In this document: one piece after another, positions 47,001 through 53,365 of the stretch
Numbering within the stretch: the stretch's first letter is position 1
Layout of the letters: each line of letters opens with the position of its first letter
DNA from: Branchiostoma floridae
Taxonomy: Eukaryota; Chordata; Leptocardii; Amphioxiformes; Branchiostomatidae
Reading direction: 5' to 3'
NCBI RefSeq assembly: GCF_000003815.2
Contig: NC_049987.1
Span: 11,804,778 to 11,864,777, forward strand
DNA: 60,000 nt
Position numbers and translations under genes: made by a program
The notes under the pieces: generated by a model
Seen by the model: only the letters and a program-made list of their open reading frames with translations
Told to the model about the DNA's origin: nothing
Databases searched by the model: none

Positions 47001-50000
47001 TTGCATTTTGTTTACTCTAACGTTCTCCATTTTAACACTTGCAGGCTTCAAAGAATAAGCAGTGGAGGGACGTGTGTCAGGCCATCAACATCGGCAGTTC
47101 CACCAGTGCCGCCTCCTCCCTCCGTAAAAACTACATCAAGTACCTGCTCCCGTTCGAGTGTAAGCACGACCGAGGGGATGTCAATCCACAGGTGCTGGTG
47201 GCCGCTACGGACAACAGCAAGAAGTCCTCCTCCATGGCAGCAGAGGCTCGGAGGCTAGCTGCCTCTCCAGGTGAGCTTTACTCTGAATTCTCTAAATTAT
47301 ATTTTGTGTGCTATTTTACTCCTAAAAACTTCAAGAAAGAGCATTTGATATTCTTTGAAATACGTGAACAATAGAACTTACAGTAAAAGGTTGGATCAAC
47401 TTCTAAACATTGTATCTCCATGGGGACAGGAAAGTCTTTGGTCAGGTTTTGTCTATTTCACAGTGATGATATCACTTGTTATTCAGTCAGACTTTCTTCT
47501 GTTGTGACTGTTGCAAAGGTGATATCTACATTATTGTTTCCACATCTCATGATGTGCAAGTGGCTATAGATATGTGAACAGTTAACGTAATACATGATGC
47601 TGTAATCTTCTAGATTCTGAGCATGAACACTGTCAAGAGTGTTTGATACAAAAACACATCTTCACAAGCCACTTGGATATTTCAAAGAAAGTATCTTGGC
47701 TAGCTTTAAGACAGAAGCTCCATCATCACTCACTTATTGACATAGAGCAAGTATGCCATGCTGCAAATGGCCTGAAGCAGTTCACGGCTTAAGACGACGA
47801 CATCTATCACACCTGTGAGGTAGTGACAAGCACATGTGTCTGGCAGCCAAACCCACACCTCTCCCTCATAATTGACCCATTCAAAGCTAATCTGTCTCCC
47901 CTGAACAAGAACATCTGTCTGCCCCAGTGACAGCATGGAAAATCAATCAACCCTCAGCTTTGTGGTACAAGGACTCTCTCTAGAAGGTCTTTCATCCTTG
48001 TGACTGATGTGCTTAGCTGAGAGGCTGTCAGAGTAAGATGCTGGCACATGTACAACCTGGGGCTATTATCTCTGCCACAGCCGGCCGTAATGTGCTCACA
48101 ACAGACAGTAACAATAGATCCGCAAATTAAGAGGGCTTTCCCGGCGTGCCCCCTTTGACCCCAGCGCTTGCAAAGAAGGGGCGCTAATTTGTATTGCTGC
48201 CAAGTGATCCATGAAAATGCGGTTAGGGAGCAGTCAATGCACTATCCCAGCATAACAGTCATCAAGGGGATTAGGTGTTGTATTGACGTTATGTAATACA
48301 ATCATAGCCACATGTCTGCTCTAGTGCTCAGCAATGAGCCCTCATCACCACTGGCTGTTAGGTAAGAACCACTCGGTAGTGGGCTGTGGTAATGAATAGC
48401 ATGTGGATGAGGATGTTTGGGATTCCCCCACTTAGCGTAATGTTGGCAGGCAGAAGCCCACACAATGAGAATGTCTTGCCTGGAGGCATTTATGTTGCCA
48501 GGTGATGGAGTGGGGAGGAAATGTGTATCATTGTCAGAGGCTCTCGGGATCGAGCAGTGGCTCAGATAGCTTTATATCGCTGGCACACAGGGTGTATCTT
48601 ACGAGATAAGGCCGTCGACCACTTTCAACTGTCAAAGACCAGCTTATATCCAGCCTGTGGGGTAGCCATGGAAACTAGATCAATGGAAGTGTTTGAAGTT
48701 GTAGTACAGGGTGTATGTTTCTGAGGGGTATTTCAGGTTCTGCTGCTTCCTGCAATGCACATTCGACCTTGATGAGATTGTAGTCCTACCATAAGGTTTT
48801 GTAGGATCAAGCAGCAACCTGTAGTGTTCACAGTATTGGTATATTTTGTTAATGTTGTTTGCATTAAAACACCTCATTTTGGTCTAATGAGCAAAATATT
48901 TCGAAAATTTTTAAGCATTCTTGACGTCTCTCCGAGGTTGTCAAAGTTTGAGAATAGCTTGAAAGATCTGCCCATCTGAGGAGCAACAGTGCTTGACAGA
49001 TCTCTTGTAATGCGATGTTCACTTGTCTTAGCAGGTTGTCTCGGAATGTAAATCAAACTGATCATTGAACAAGAGGTACAAGAACATCTTTTTAGAAACT
49101 TCCTCAGACTTGTGCCAAAGACAGTAGGTATTGGCCTGTTGCAATATGAAGTTGATCAAGTATTTTTACCTTGCACAGAACTGACCCAGTAAATGATATT
49201 GGTGAAAACAGCATACCCCACACAGCCCACTCTTTTACCCAGTACCAGTTACCAATATGTAACCAAAGGAGTGGTGTGCCATGTGAATATTTTGAGTGTT
49301 GTATTTCTTCCCCTGATGATGTAATGACTGACTGGAGTGTTCCATTTGTGTTGTAGGTATGGCTGGGATGCCGATGATGGACAGACCCCCCTCCCAGCAG
49401 CACCCCATGATGAATTCCATGATGGAGGGACACCACGACGGCAATATGCTACCCCCTGATCAACAAATGGTACCACCCACAAGTGGCCCCAACATGATGC
49501 CTCCTGGGAGCATGGGAAACGCCGGTATGATGCCTCCTGGCAGCCAAAACAGCATCAGTGTGAGAGACCCGTTTGCTGACGACTACCAGAAGCCTTCCAT
49601 GCCTCAGCAGAACAGCATGAACCCCAACATGCCTCCCTACATGAACCAGAATGACCCCATGAACCGCGGAGGCATGAACATGCCTGAACAGTACCGTAAC
49701 GCTCCCTACCAGAACGACCCGTACGCGATGAACAGGAGGCCTCCCGTGCAGGGGAACGATCCATTTGCAGCACGGCGGGGCGGGATGGTGAACGACTCAT
49801 ACGGACAGCCAAGGATGGGACAGAACATGCCCCAGTACCCAGGATACGGCCCCCAGTTCGAGAGAGAAAGGTAAAACTCACCCCTCAAACATGCTTCATT
49901 ATGTAGACCTCATTTCTGAATGTATTGATATTTTGATGTCATGAACATATGGGACTAGGTAGAATAAAGAACATTGAGAGCATTAACATATTCAAACTGA

Positions 50001-53000
50001 AAGAATTCCTCATTGGGAACCAACCTGATGATGTTTCCTAAATGGTATTTTATTCTTTAAGCCATTCTGTGTTTGGACTTTCATGATAGATGTATTACTG
50101 CAACGTGTGTATTGGAACAGCTGATGCTTATTTTGAATTTTTCTTTGTTTTTAACACAGATTTGAGCAGCAGAACCAGACACCCAACATGCCTGATCAGC
50201 CGCCTGCTCCTTCCCACCCCAACATGATCCCACCCCACGGCCAGACACCACAGGAGCCGGGCATGTACCCCCCTCGCTACGGCCAGCAGCCTTCCCAGCA
50301 GCCCATGCAGAGACAACCCCCTCATGATGGCTACACACCCCCTTACCAAGGACCCCCTCAGGGTCAAAACCCCTACCCACAGCAGCAGGGCATGTATCAC
50401 CAGGGCTACCCTCAGAAGAGGCCCGCAAACGACATGTACGTCCCACCTCCAAAACGGCCGGAGTTCATGAATAAGGAAGACCCTTACGGGATGGGGTACA
50501 GTGGACAAAGGCAGCCGCATTTTAGCCAGCCGGGCTTTGGCACACCCGAACGGCCAATGCCCGGCCAGCACGGGTATCCACAACAGTTTCGAGAAGGACC
50601 AATGAGTGGCCCGATGGCACCGCACACGCCGCAGCACATGATGGGCCCAAACTCCCACAGCATGGGGGACAGGCCCTCTCATGGCCCGTGGCCAAACAGA
50701 AGTGAAAGTGGCTTCCCCTACCCTGGTGGCCAGGCACCACCAGGCCCCCACCATGGCATGAACCAGAGGGAGGACTTTTTCGACCAGCGGCAAGTGCGAG
50801 ATCCGTCGCAGCCCCACTGGCCCCCGATGAGTCGGCACCAGCCCGGTAGTCACCCGTTTCCCCAGTCCTCCTCAGCCATGAGCCACCACATGCCCTCGTC
50901 CTTCTCAGCCGCCCACCATCCCCCCCTCCCTCCCCACACCACTGGCCCTGGGAGCCCGTCCCTGCTCGCCAGGCAGCTGCAGTCTCGAATGTCTCCCCAT
51001 CGAGATAAGGCTTTCCTCTCACAACGCCTGTCGTCGTCAAAGATGCCGCCCGTCCCCGGGATGGGAGCCATGCAGCAGAGGAGAGAGATGCAGTTCCCAC
51101 CTGATTCAGTAGAGGCCACTCATCCCATCCTTGTCAAGAGAAAGAGGCTGACTTCAAGAGATTTGGGTTAGTTTGTCATAGTTTTTTTTTTTTCCTGTAC
51201 ACAGATGTCTTTATAGATTTCATAAGATGATCATAAAAGAGACCAATCCAAGTTTGGAGTGATGGAATTGTCACAGTTTGTATAGCATTGACATTATAGC
51301 TCTACTACAATTATCAGAGGCAGAAACCGCTGAATGTCCAGAGATGGCTCAACAAGTTTCAAAGATAAAGTGTAAATTTTTCAATGTTTTGTTGTCTTCT
51401 AGGTCATACATTTACACCTTTCAACATATTCCAGTTATTTTATAATGGTTACAAATATCCATTTTTTTTTATGTTGTGGGTACTGAAGTTTTTTTCAGTT
51501 TAGAAAATAAACATGGATTAAGAAGTTAACCTGTGTTGTTCCCCATAGGCCCTGTGGAGGCGTGGCGCATCATGATGGCACTGAAGTCAGGACTGCTGGC
51601 AGAGGCCACCTGGGCGCTGGACACCCTGAACATCCTCCTGTTTGACGACAACACTGTCACTTACTTCAACCTGCAGCACCTCCCGGGCATGATAGAAACT
51701 CTGATGGAGCACTTCAGGAGGTGTCTCATTAGCATATTCGGGATCCTGCAGGAGTACGAGGTCGGCGATGACAAGCAGATCTGCCCACTACCTCCGGAAG
51801 AGAAGAAGAAGAGGGACAAGTTGAAAGCTCTGGAGAAGAAGGAGAAGGAAGATAAGAAAGATGAAGAGGAGCTTGATATGGGACCCAACAACTTGAAAAG
51901 GGCCTCCTCAGCCCCTGTAGTTAGTCCTTTCGATAGAAAGCCCATCAAGGTGGTGAAGAAGGTAGAAGAGGTTCTCACCAACCCCAGGGCGAGGGACTGG
52001 GATCTGAAGCAGGAGTTCGAAAGCGGGAAGCTCCACTGGGAAATAGGGGGAGGGGACGATACCTCACACATCATTGCTTTCTTCGACAGCAAGGGGAGCA
52101 TTCTGAGAAGATGGCACCGCAGTGATTCACTGGAGGATGAAGACTCGCGTGACTCTTGTGGGGAAGCCAAAGAAAATGAGGATGAAAATGACAACAAAAT
52201 CAAACAGGAGAAAGTGGCGGGTACGCAGCCGAGGGTGACGGCCATGTTGGATGACATGCTGACAGTGAAATCGGAGGGCATCACCATAAATGCCAAGACT
52301 TCGGAGAATGGGGATGATTCCGAGGAGGCAAACATCCTTGCAAAGAAGAGGAAAAAAGTCAAGGTTCTGGAGGACGAGCCCCGCAGCAGAGATGAGTTCC
52401 CCTTGAATTTGCTGACCAGTCAGCAGGACCAGTTGGCCAGGAGGTGTATATGTATATCCAACATATTCCGTAGTTTGTCCTTCATTCCAGGCAATGATTT
52501 AGAAATGTCCAAACACCCGGGACTGCTGCTTGCCTTGGGCAAGCTCCTGCTCTTGCACCACAATCACCCAGAGAGGAGTCAGGCGGTGCGCACGTATGAG
52601 AAAGATGAGTCTGAGATCGACGCGGTGCCGTACAAGCGGGAGGAGTGGTGGTGGGACTGTTTGGAACTGTTGCGAGAGAACGTTTTAGTCATCCTCGCTA
52701 ACATTGCAGGCAACATGGATCTGTCGATATACCCCGAGAGCATCAGCCTTCCCATATTGGACGGACTTCTGCACTGGACGGTGTGTCCCGCCGCCTGTGC
52801 CGTGGACCCATTCGCCACGGTGTCAGAAAAGTCCCAGTTGTCGCCACAGAGGCTTGCCCTGGAAGCCTTGGCAAAACTGAGTATCCTGGATAACAATGTG
52901 GACTTGATCCAGGCTACTCCTCCCTTCAGCCGTCTGGAGAAGCTGAATGGCCATCTTGTACGGTGGTTAGGTGACAAGAAGCAAGCGGTGATGCGCGAGT

Positions 53001-53365
53001 TTTCTGTCGTCTTGTTATCGAATCTGGCGCAGGGAGACACCATCACGTGTCGCGCCATCGCCTGTCAGGCTGGCAGCGTGTCCGCCCTGATCGGATTCCT
53101 CGAGGACGCGGAGGCCACGGCGAGTGCCATCGCGCAGAACCCTCGCATGATGCAGATGTCCCACAACCAGGAGATAGGGACCAGTCCAGACATGATGCGG
53201 CGAGCGGCCGTGACGCTAGTCTGCTTAACCAAAGTTCCAGAGAACAGAGCCTTGTTTGTACAGCATGAGAGCAGAGTGCTTACTCTGTCGATGTCGCACG
53301 TCTTCGACCAACAAATCTTAGGACACCTTTCCGAGACACTCTTCTACTTATCCAAAGAATCATAG
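1088..53365 (+). CDS. ARID1: ARID1 (BAF250 / Osa ortholog), whole spliced coding span
   Basis: This gene encodes the AT-rich-interaction-domain subunit of canonical BAF (SWI/SNF) nucleosome remodelers. It is a nuclear scaffold that binds DNA through the ARID and holds the complex together through C-terminal helical repeats. I read 17 coding exons with GT-AG borders and consistent phases. They join to 7113 nt including the stop, or 2370 residues, against 2285 in human ARID1A. Order: MAAQVA start; low-complexity Q/P/G/M/Y region (about 1-1110) with an LNQLL motif at 251-255; ARID at about 1122-1228; a second low-complexity region with a basic KRP...KRP patch near 1516-1530; the SVEAT...GPVEAWRIM junction; and the BAF250 C-terminal domain from about 2040 to 2370. 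The similarity is shared by ARID1A and ARID1B, so this is probably the unduplicated pro-ortholog. Exons 4 and 5 are unusual duplicated microexons. The family call is near certain; the exact inclusion of exons 4 and 5 is not. Confidence 0.96.
2934..4464. mobile_element. Pogo/mariner-like non-autonomous TIR element (1.53 kb)
   Basis: The ends are inverted: the left begins CAGTGAAACTTGTATAAG followed by GACCAC, and the right ends with the matching reverse complement. TA dinucleotides flank both sides (2932-2933 and 4465-4466), the target duplication typical of the Tc1/mariner/pogo superfamily. The interior repeats motifs such as GCGACCAC and CGGTCCCGATTT that also occur in the 8132-8610 element. 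No transposase reading frame is present, so it is non-autonomous. Confidence 0.75.
7361..7480. repeat. Short imperfect tandem repeat (about 55 bp period)
   Basis: The block GAATCAGCCAG ... CTGTCTTGAATT ... TTTTCCTGTAGTATGTT recurs about 2.5 times with roughly 85-90% agreement by eye. It is intronic with no coding signal. Confidence 0.6.
7948..8835. mobile_element. TIR element with CAGGGTTCGAAATAC end and 5-bp target duplication
   Basis: The left end CAGGGTTCGAAATAC matches the inverted right end (AAGGGATTGAAATAC read inward), and the element is flanked by CAAGA on both sides (7943-7947 and 8836-8840). The subterminal regions repeat ACTTGCA/TTGCATG motifs. It shares both ends and the 5-bp duplication size with the element at 33063-33793. 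A pogo-like MITE (8132-8610) is nested inside. There is no transposase. Confidence 0.7.
8132..8610. mobile_element. Pogo/mariner-like MITE (479 bp) nested in another element
   Basis: The TIRs are CAGTCAAACCTGCCC...GACCACC at the left and the inverted GGTGGTCGTCTTGGGCAGGTTTGACTG at the right (written here in two parts: GGTGGTCGTC then TTGGGCAGG...). TA flanks both ends (8130-8131, 8611-8612). The interior has several GCGACCACCTGGCC copies. It is closely related to 2934-4464 and 54940-55072. It carries no coding capacity. Confidence 0.8.
12692..12760. mobile_element. Truncated hAT-like element end
   Basis: TAGAGATGGGTACCAGTAC at 12692, followed by AATTCAGGTTCAGGTCC, resembles the ends of the elements at 25045-25459 and 29506-30025. 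I could not find a matching inverted right end downstream, so this is probably a truncated copy. Confidence 0.45.
13979..14185 (+). CDS. ARID1: ARID1 exon 2 (residues 328-396)
   Basis: Acceptor TTTTCACGCAG, donor CAGCAG|GTACGC, phase 0 to 0. It encodes [19 protein letters not shown] and [23 protein letters not shown]. This aligns with the human ARID1A block [22 protein letters not shown] and the following GYPGQPYG...TPQRYP. Confidence 0.94.
14186..14866 (+). other. ARID1 intron 2
   Basis: Phase-0 intron of 681 bp. Its middle is occupied by the short TIR element at 14434-14659. The rest is AT-rich and ends in a poly-T tract before the TTTCAATAG acceptor. No other feature was seen. Confidence 0.8.
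14434..14659. mobile_element. MITE with CCCCTTTCCACTAG ends (226 bp)
   Basis: Left CCCCTTTCCACTAG followed by GGCGCTCTCGCCGC and AACCTAAA mirrors the right TTTAGGTCGC ... GCGATCGCCAT and CTAGTGGAAAGGGG. The inverted ends extend imperfectly over about 45 bp. I could not fix the target duplication, so the superfamily is undetermined. Confidence 0.65.
14867..15022 (+). CDS. ARID1: ARID1 exon 3 (residues 397-448)
   Basis: Acceptor TTTCAATAG, donor CAGCAG|GTGTGT, phase 0 to 0. It encodes a very Gln/Tyr/Pro/Gly-rich 52-residue stretch ([15 protein letters not shown]..., [15 protein letters not shown]) typical of the ARID1 N-terminal low-complexity region. Alignment here is by composition and position rather than residue by residue. 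Confidence 0.92.
15023..16725 (+). other. ARID1 intron 3
   Basis: A 1.7-kb phase-0 intron, AT-rich. A degenerate fragment with ACCACCTG and GGGGTGGT...GATTGACTG motifs at 16410-16530 may be an old pogo-like MITE remnant. I saw no further gene or RNA. Confidence 0.7.
16726..16770 (+). CDS. ARID1: ARID1 exon 4, duplicated 45-nt microexon copy A
   Basis: This microexon encodes [15 protein letters not shown] and is bounded by ...CTCAATCTCTGATGCTGCAG and AAG|GTAACC, phase 0 on both sides. Copy B at 18820-18864 has the same length, phase, terminal NK residues and upstream intronic CTCAATCTCTGAT. The peptide is charged and leucine-rich, unlike the surrounding Q/P/G-rich sequence, and could form a short amphipathic helix. 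I know of no equivalent in human ARID1A or ARID1B. Its presence in mRNA is inferred from splice signals, preserved frame and duplication; it may be alternatively spliced. Confidence 0.75.
16854..17032. mobile_element. Palindromic MITE, family ATCTCCA-GCAGAT, copy 1
   Basis: The ends ATCTCCAGGCAGAT and (inverted) ATCTCCAAGCATAT face each other. The inner arms ACATAAGATAGTATCAAAA and TTTTGATACTATCTTATG also pair. The copy at 24857-25027 has the same layout, including CTGGCCAAGGAGT and CACTCCTAGGC. The target duplication is unclear; AAATACT occurs on both sides with a short offset. Confidence 0.75.
17384..17559. mobile_element. Palindromic MITE-like inverted repeat (176 bp)
   Basis: Left arm CCATTTATCTATGTAGTACC ... 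CAATCCTGT ... ACAGTAATGCT pairs with the right arm AGTATTACTGT ... ACAGGAT ... GGTACTACATAGATAAATGG. The long imperfect hairpin with clean ends is typical of a MITE. The target duplication was not resolved. Confidence 0.65.
18820..18864 (+). CDS. ARID1: ARID1 exon 5, duplicated 45-nt microexon copy B
   Basis: This exon encodes [15 protein letters not shown] between ...CTCAATCTCTGATATTTCAG and AAG|GTATAA, phase 0 on both sides. It matches copy A at 7 of 15 residues (L1, L2, K5, D7, L11, N14, K15), with conservative changes at E/D4, I/L8 and L/M12. Divergence with preserved length, frame and splice sites suggests that both copies are under constraint. Whether they are used together or as mutually exclusive exons cannot be told from DNA. 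Confidence 0.75.
18865..19844 (+). other. ARID1 intron 5
   Basis: A 980-bp phase-0 intron. Its 3' third is a two-copy tandem duplication (19504-19795) running almost to the acceptor of exon 6. A short TA run lies at 19130-19145. Nothing else was recognized. Confidence 0.75.
19504..19795. repeat. Tandem duplication, 146-bp period, next to exon 6 acceptor
   Basis: Two direct copies start at 19504 and 19650 with CACCTAAACAAATGAAACAA, share ATAATCATAAAAACTAAAAT and ATTGCCATGGAAACAGTTGT, and end with GTTTTGTTG. The copies are about 85-90% identical by eye. Confidence 0.8.
19845..19949 (+). CDS. ARID1: ARID1 exon 6 (residues 479-513)
   Basis: Acceptor TTACCACCAG, donor CTACCG|GTTCGT (a weak GT donor), phase 0 to 0. 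It encodes [16 protein letters not shown]... ending ARPPSLP. This end joins to [10 protein letters not shown] of exon 7, exactly paralleling human SRPSSLP-DLSGSIDDLP. That join supports the unusual donor. Confidence 0.92.
20323..20513. repeat. Two-copy direct repeat, 125-bp period
   Basis: AAACACTTGACTATTT...CTGAATTGATG.ATAATCAGAAT....GTC.CCAAATGAT occurs at 20323 and 20448 with unrelated sequence between. This is a partial tandem duplication. Confidence 0.7.
23223..24249. repeat. Tandem duplication of a 528-bp unit
   Basis: The unit beginning GCGTTTGCAGTTCTGGTATA at 23223 is repeated from 23751. The copies share ACGAGAATGTGTTTCGCAC, CAAGGATATTCTCATGACTA, GGATATTATTGTATAA and GGTGAAACTGATCCTCTG. 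The second copy has small deletions. The copies look about 90% identical, implying a fairly recent local duplication. Confidence 0.9.
24857..25027. mobile_element. Palindromic MITE, family AATCTCCAAGCAGATCC, copy 2
   Basis: Left AATCTCCAAGCAGATCCTA and the inverted right end AATCTCCAAGCAGATCCTA are identical. The flanks are AAAAAATGGT at the left (24847-24856) and the same string with one extra A at the right, so the target duplication is about 10 bp. The interior is shared with 16854-17032. Confidence 0.85.
25045..25459. mobile_element. hAT-like non-autonomous element (415 bp)
   Basis: GTAGTGAT occurs on both sides (25037-25044 and 25460-25467), an 8-bp target duplication as expected for hAT elements. 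The ends are TAGGTACCGGTACAGG and, inverted, TAGTGGTGGGTACTGGTACAG. The interior resembles 29506-30025 (GGACCTGAACCTGGACCT, AAAACTTGTGAAT, ATCTGG.CCACTGATTTTTT). No transposase. Confidence 0.7.
26471..26765 (+). CDS. ARID1: ARID1 exon 7 (residues 514-611 plus 1 nt)
   Basis: Acceptor TATCTTCCAG, donor GACCAG|GTATGT, phase 0 to 1. It encodes [15 protein letters not shown] and later [20 protein letters not shown], matching human DLSGSIDDLPMGTEG and [20 protein letters not shown]. In between, the SPHPGV motif recurs ([20 protein letters not shown]), a local expansion. The many Ser-Pro pairs are candidate proline-directed phosphorylation sites (inference). Confidence 0.96.
26766..32128 (+). other. 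ARID1 intron 7 (5.4 kb)
   Basis: A phase-1 intron, AT-rich. The only repeat I recognize is the hAT-like copy at 29506-30025. No coding exon or RNA gene was found. Confidence 0.7.
29506..30025. mobile_element. hAT-like element relative, diverged copy
   Basis: The left region TAGGTACGGGTACAG, then GGTACGGTTCAGGTACGGATC, and the right region CCAAAATCTGGCCCACTGAT with CATCCTTA correspond to the element at 25045-25459. The right end inverted reads AAGGATGGGAACC. Boundaries are approximate and the target duplication is not clear (ATTAC on both sides). Confidence 0.5.
32129..32218 (+). CDS. ARID1: ARID1 exon 8 (residues 612-641)
   Basis: Acceptor CATAATTCAG, donor ACGAG|GTATGT, phase 1 to 1. It encodes [20 protein letters not shown] and [10 protein letters not shown]. 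This aligns with human [31 protein letters not shown]. Confidence 0.95.
32219..34905 (+). other. ARID1 intron 8
   Basis: A phase-1 intron of 2.7 kb. It starts with a GC-richer unique patch (32380-32940, see findings), followed by the TIR element 33063-33793 and a second CpG-containing patch at 34100-34450. The 125-codon open frame in the first patch resembles no protein I know and has no matching splice context. Confidence 0.7.
33063..33793. mobile_element. TIR element with CAGGGCTCGAAATAC ends and 5-bp target duplication
   Basis: Left CAGGGCTCGAAATACCAC and the right GTATTTCGAGCCCTG are inverted. TTCAT flanks both sides (33058-33062 and 33794-33798). The subterminal sequences repeat GTGCAAGTAAGTTT and ACTTGCAC.AGTGCAAGTT in opposite orientations. 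It is the same family as 7948-8835. There is no transposase reading frame. Confidence 0.8.
34906..35130 (+). CDS. ARID1: ARID1 exon 9 (residues 642-716)
   Basis: Acceptor TGTGTTGCAG, donor GTCAA|GTGAGT, phase 1 to 1. It encodes [40 protein letters not shown] and a Gly/Gln/Pro-rich end, GYGQYPQS. It corresponds in position and composition to the human YGPQGGQYGPQGGYPRQ region. Confidence 0.93.
35160..36783. mobile_element. Fold-back TIR element with inverted minisatellite arrays (1.62 kb)
   Basis: The ends CATGGGCGATAGGCCATCGA and, inverted, CATAGGCGGTAGGCCATCGA continue as TTTTTGT.GAAATC. GTATGAT flanks both sides (35153-35159 and 36784-36790), a 7-bp target duplication. Both halves carry arrays of a 50-60 bp unit in opposite orientation (right-hand unit contains GTGTAAGTGTACGATTCTCG then GGAATCTTTCCGTGGACCGA). 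An internal copy of the end motif lies at 35621. Long open frames on both strands here are repeat artefacts. Confidence 0.85.
36345..36716. repeat. Minisatellite array, about 57-bp unit
   Basis: Six to seven copies of a unit containing AGTGTACGATTCTCGGGAAT and TTTCCGTGGACCGAGTAC lie inside the right half of the fold-back element. Each unit contains the near-palindrome ATTCTCGGGAAT. A diverged array in inverse orientation lies at about 35690-35940. Confidence 0.85.
37075..37821 (+). CDS. ARID1: ARID1 exon 10 (residues 717-965)
   Basis: Acceptor CGTTTCACAG, donor GTGCAG|GTATCT, phase 1 to 1. It encodes a 249-residue low-complexity stretch: [31 protein letters not shown], an Ala-rich segment [20 protein letters not shown], a short poly-Gln and a Met/Pro-rich end. 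The Ala-rich segment sits where human ARID1A has ETAVAMHVAANSIQNR. The frame stays open for 428 bp past the donor (see findings). Confidence 0.95.
37822..39101 (+). other. ARID1 intron 10
   Basis: A phase-1 intron of 1.28 kb. The exon 10 frame runs open to a stop at 38249. A 26-bp direct repeat (ATCTTTGGGACAATATCTATTAACTCATC-like, near 38200-38255) is present. No other feature was recognized. Confidence 0.7.
39102..39373 (+). CDS. ARID1: ARID1 exon 11 (residues 966-1056)
   Basis: Acceptor TTGTGCACAG, donor AAAAGG|GTGAGA, phase 1 to 0. It encodes a Thr/Ser/Ala-rich start ([20 protein letters not shown]), an acidic-basic part ([18 protein letters not shown]) and two Gln runs separated by GDK, then a Pro-rich end [11 protein letters not shown]. 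It parallels human TPKTESKSKKSSSST before the ARID. A cysteine-rich antisense frame over the Gln codons is an artefact. Confidence 0.92.
39374..40061 (+). other. ARID1 intron 11
   Basis: A 688-bp phase-0 intron; AT-rich with no recognizable repeat, gene or RNA. Confidence 0.75.
40062..40223 (+). CDS. ARID1: ARID1 exon 12 (residues 1057-1110)
   Basis: Acceptor TAAACCTGCAG, donor AGTCCG|GTAAGT, phase 0 to 0. It encodes [20 protein letters not shown], then [20 protein letters not shown] and [14 protein letters not shown]. Several Ser/Thr-Pro sites lie just N-terminal to the ARID. The phase and position between exons 11 and 13 support it. Confidence 0.93.
41866..41894. repeat. (TTTC)n microsatellite
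   Basis: About seven uninterrupted TTTC units at the left edge of the satellite region. Confidence 0.95.
41911..42635. repeat. 163-bp satellite, about 4.5 copies
   Basis: Units start with GCCCCTGTACCCTGGTATTA or GCTCCTGTACC at 42074, 42237, 42400 and 42562 (spacings 163, 163, 162), each followed by GAGCTGAAATTTGACACAGA and TTTTTGACCAAAAAAGGACA. A more diverged partial unit precedes at about 41911. The 205-codon antisense open frame across the block is a product of the repetition. Confidence 0.9.
42562..43980. repeat. Direct duplication of a ~0.6-kb unit containing an assembly gap
   Basis: Copy 1 (42562-43165) and copy 2 (43184-43980) share TGTACCCTGGTAT, GGTATAGATAGGCAT, AGCCAATCAGCGAAG, GCTAATTAATATTCATA, GCATTTTAGACTATT and CGCTGCGC.GTTAG ... 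TTGTTGACGGTC. Each copy has CCAATCAG, and copy 1 also has a TATATAG (42863-42869). The spacing of the copies is 622 bp before the gap. Confidence 0.8.
43537..43636. other. Assembly gap, 100 N
   Basis: Exactly 100 N, a conventional placeholder length. It falls inside the second copy of the duplicated unit, so local copy number and length are uncertain. Confidence 1.
46558..46776 (+). CDS. ARID1: ARID1 exon 13, N-terminal half of the ARID (residues 1111-1183)
   Basis: Acceptor CCTTTCCTCAG, donor GTGGAG|GTAAAC, phase 0 to 0. It encodes the first ARID helices: [28 protein letters not shown] and [20 protein letters not shown]. The DLYRLY..(V/I)KE.GG block is the ARID1 hallmark (human DLYRLYVSVKEIGG). 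The ARID binds the DNA major and minor groove through a helix-turn-helix-like fold; ARID1 members show little sequence preference. Confidence 0.97.
46777..47044 (+). other. ARID1 intron 13, within the ARID
   Basis: A short 268-bp phase-0 intron interrupting the ARID after the KEKGGFVE turn. No repeat or other feature was seen. Confidence 0.85.
47045..47270 (+). CDS. ARID1: ARID1 exon 14, C-terminal half of the ARID (residues 1184-1258)
   Basis: Acceptor ACACTTGCAG, donor CTCCAG|GTGAGC, phase 0 to 1. It encodes [20 protein letters not shown] and [22 protein letters not shown], equivalent to human [20 protein letters not shown] and [22 protein letters not shown]. These are the ARID recognition-helix region and last helix. 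A Ser/Ala-rich linker follows ([15 protein letters not shown]). Confidence 0.97.
47271..49356 (+). other. ARID1 intron 14
   Basis: A phase-1 intron of 2.1 kb. A GC-richer unique patch at 48060-48260 stands out from AT-rich surroundings; no repeat family or exon was recognized. Confidence 0.7.
49357..49870 (+). CDS. ARID1: ARID1 exon 15 (residues 1259-1430)
   Basis: Acceptor TGTGTTGTAG, donor GAAAG|GTAAAA, phase 1 to 2. It encodes a Met/Pro/Asn/Gln-rich linker with repeated DPFA motifs ([11 protein letters not shown] and [10 protein letters not shown]) and [14 protein letters not shown]. Human ARID1A has the parallel IQDAFNDG, KDPYGSMRKAPGSDPFM and later YGGPYDRVR. Confidence 0.95.
49871..50159 (+). 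other. ARID1 intron 15
   Basis: A short 289-bp phase-2 intron; no feature beyond splice sites. Confidence 0.85.
50160..51166 (+). CDS. ARID1: ARID1 exon 16 (residues 1430-1765), NLS-containing linker
   Basis: Acceptor TTTTTAACACAG, donor TTTGG|GTTAGT, phase 2 to 1. It encodes a Pro/Gln/His-rich linker. [17 protein letters not shown] near 1516-1532 aligns with the human KRPMDGTYGPPAKRHE nuclear localization region. The end, [20 protein letters not shown] then [10 protein letters not shown], aligns with human [20 protein letters not shown] and RRRLTMKDIG, where the folded C-terminal half begins. Confidence 0.97.
51167..51548 (+). other. ARID1 intron 16
   Basis: A 382-bp phase-1 intron, AT-rich with two poly-T tracts; no other feature was seen. 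Confidence 0.85.
51549..53365 (+). CDS. ARID1: ARID1 exon 17 (residues 1766-2370), BAF250 C-terminal domain and stop
   Basis: Acceptor TTCCCCATAG; stop TAG at 53363-53365. The start [20 protein letters not shown] and [14 protein letters not shown] is nearly identical to human. A Lys/Glu-rich charged linker follows ([19 protein letters not shown]). The BAF250 C-terminal (armadillo-like helical) domain begins at EDEPRSRDE (about 2040) and includes [56 protein letters not shown] and [11 protein letters not shown]. In cBAF this region packs against the core subunits and ATPase module (established for ARID1A). The whole C-terminal third is one intronless exon, as in vertebrates. Confidence 0.98.

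Noticed and set aside
50128-51100. Long minus-strand frames (241 and 192 codons)
   Set aside because: Antisense shadows of ARID1 exon 16.
51661-52362. 233-codon minus-strand frame
   Set aside because: Antisense shadow of ARID1 exon 17 (Ser/Phe-rich because the sense strand is Lys/Glu-rich).
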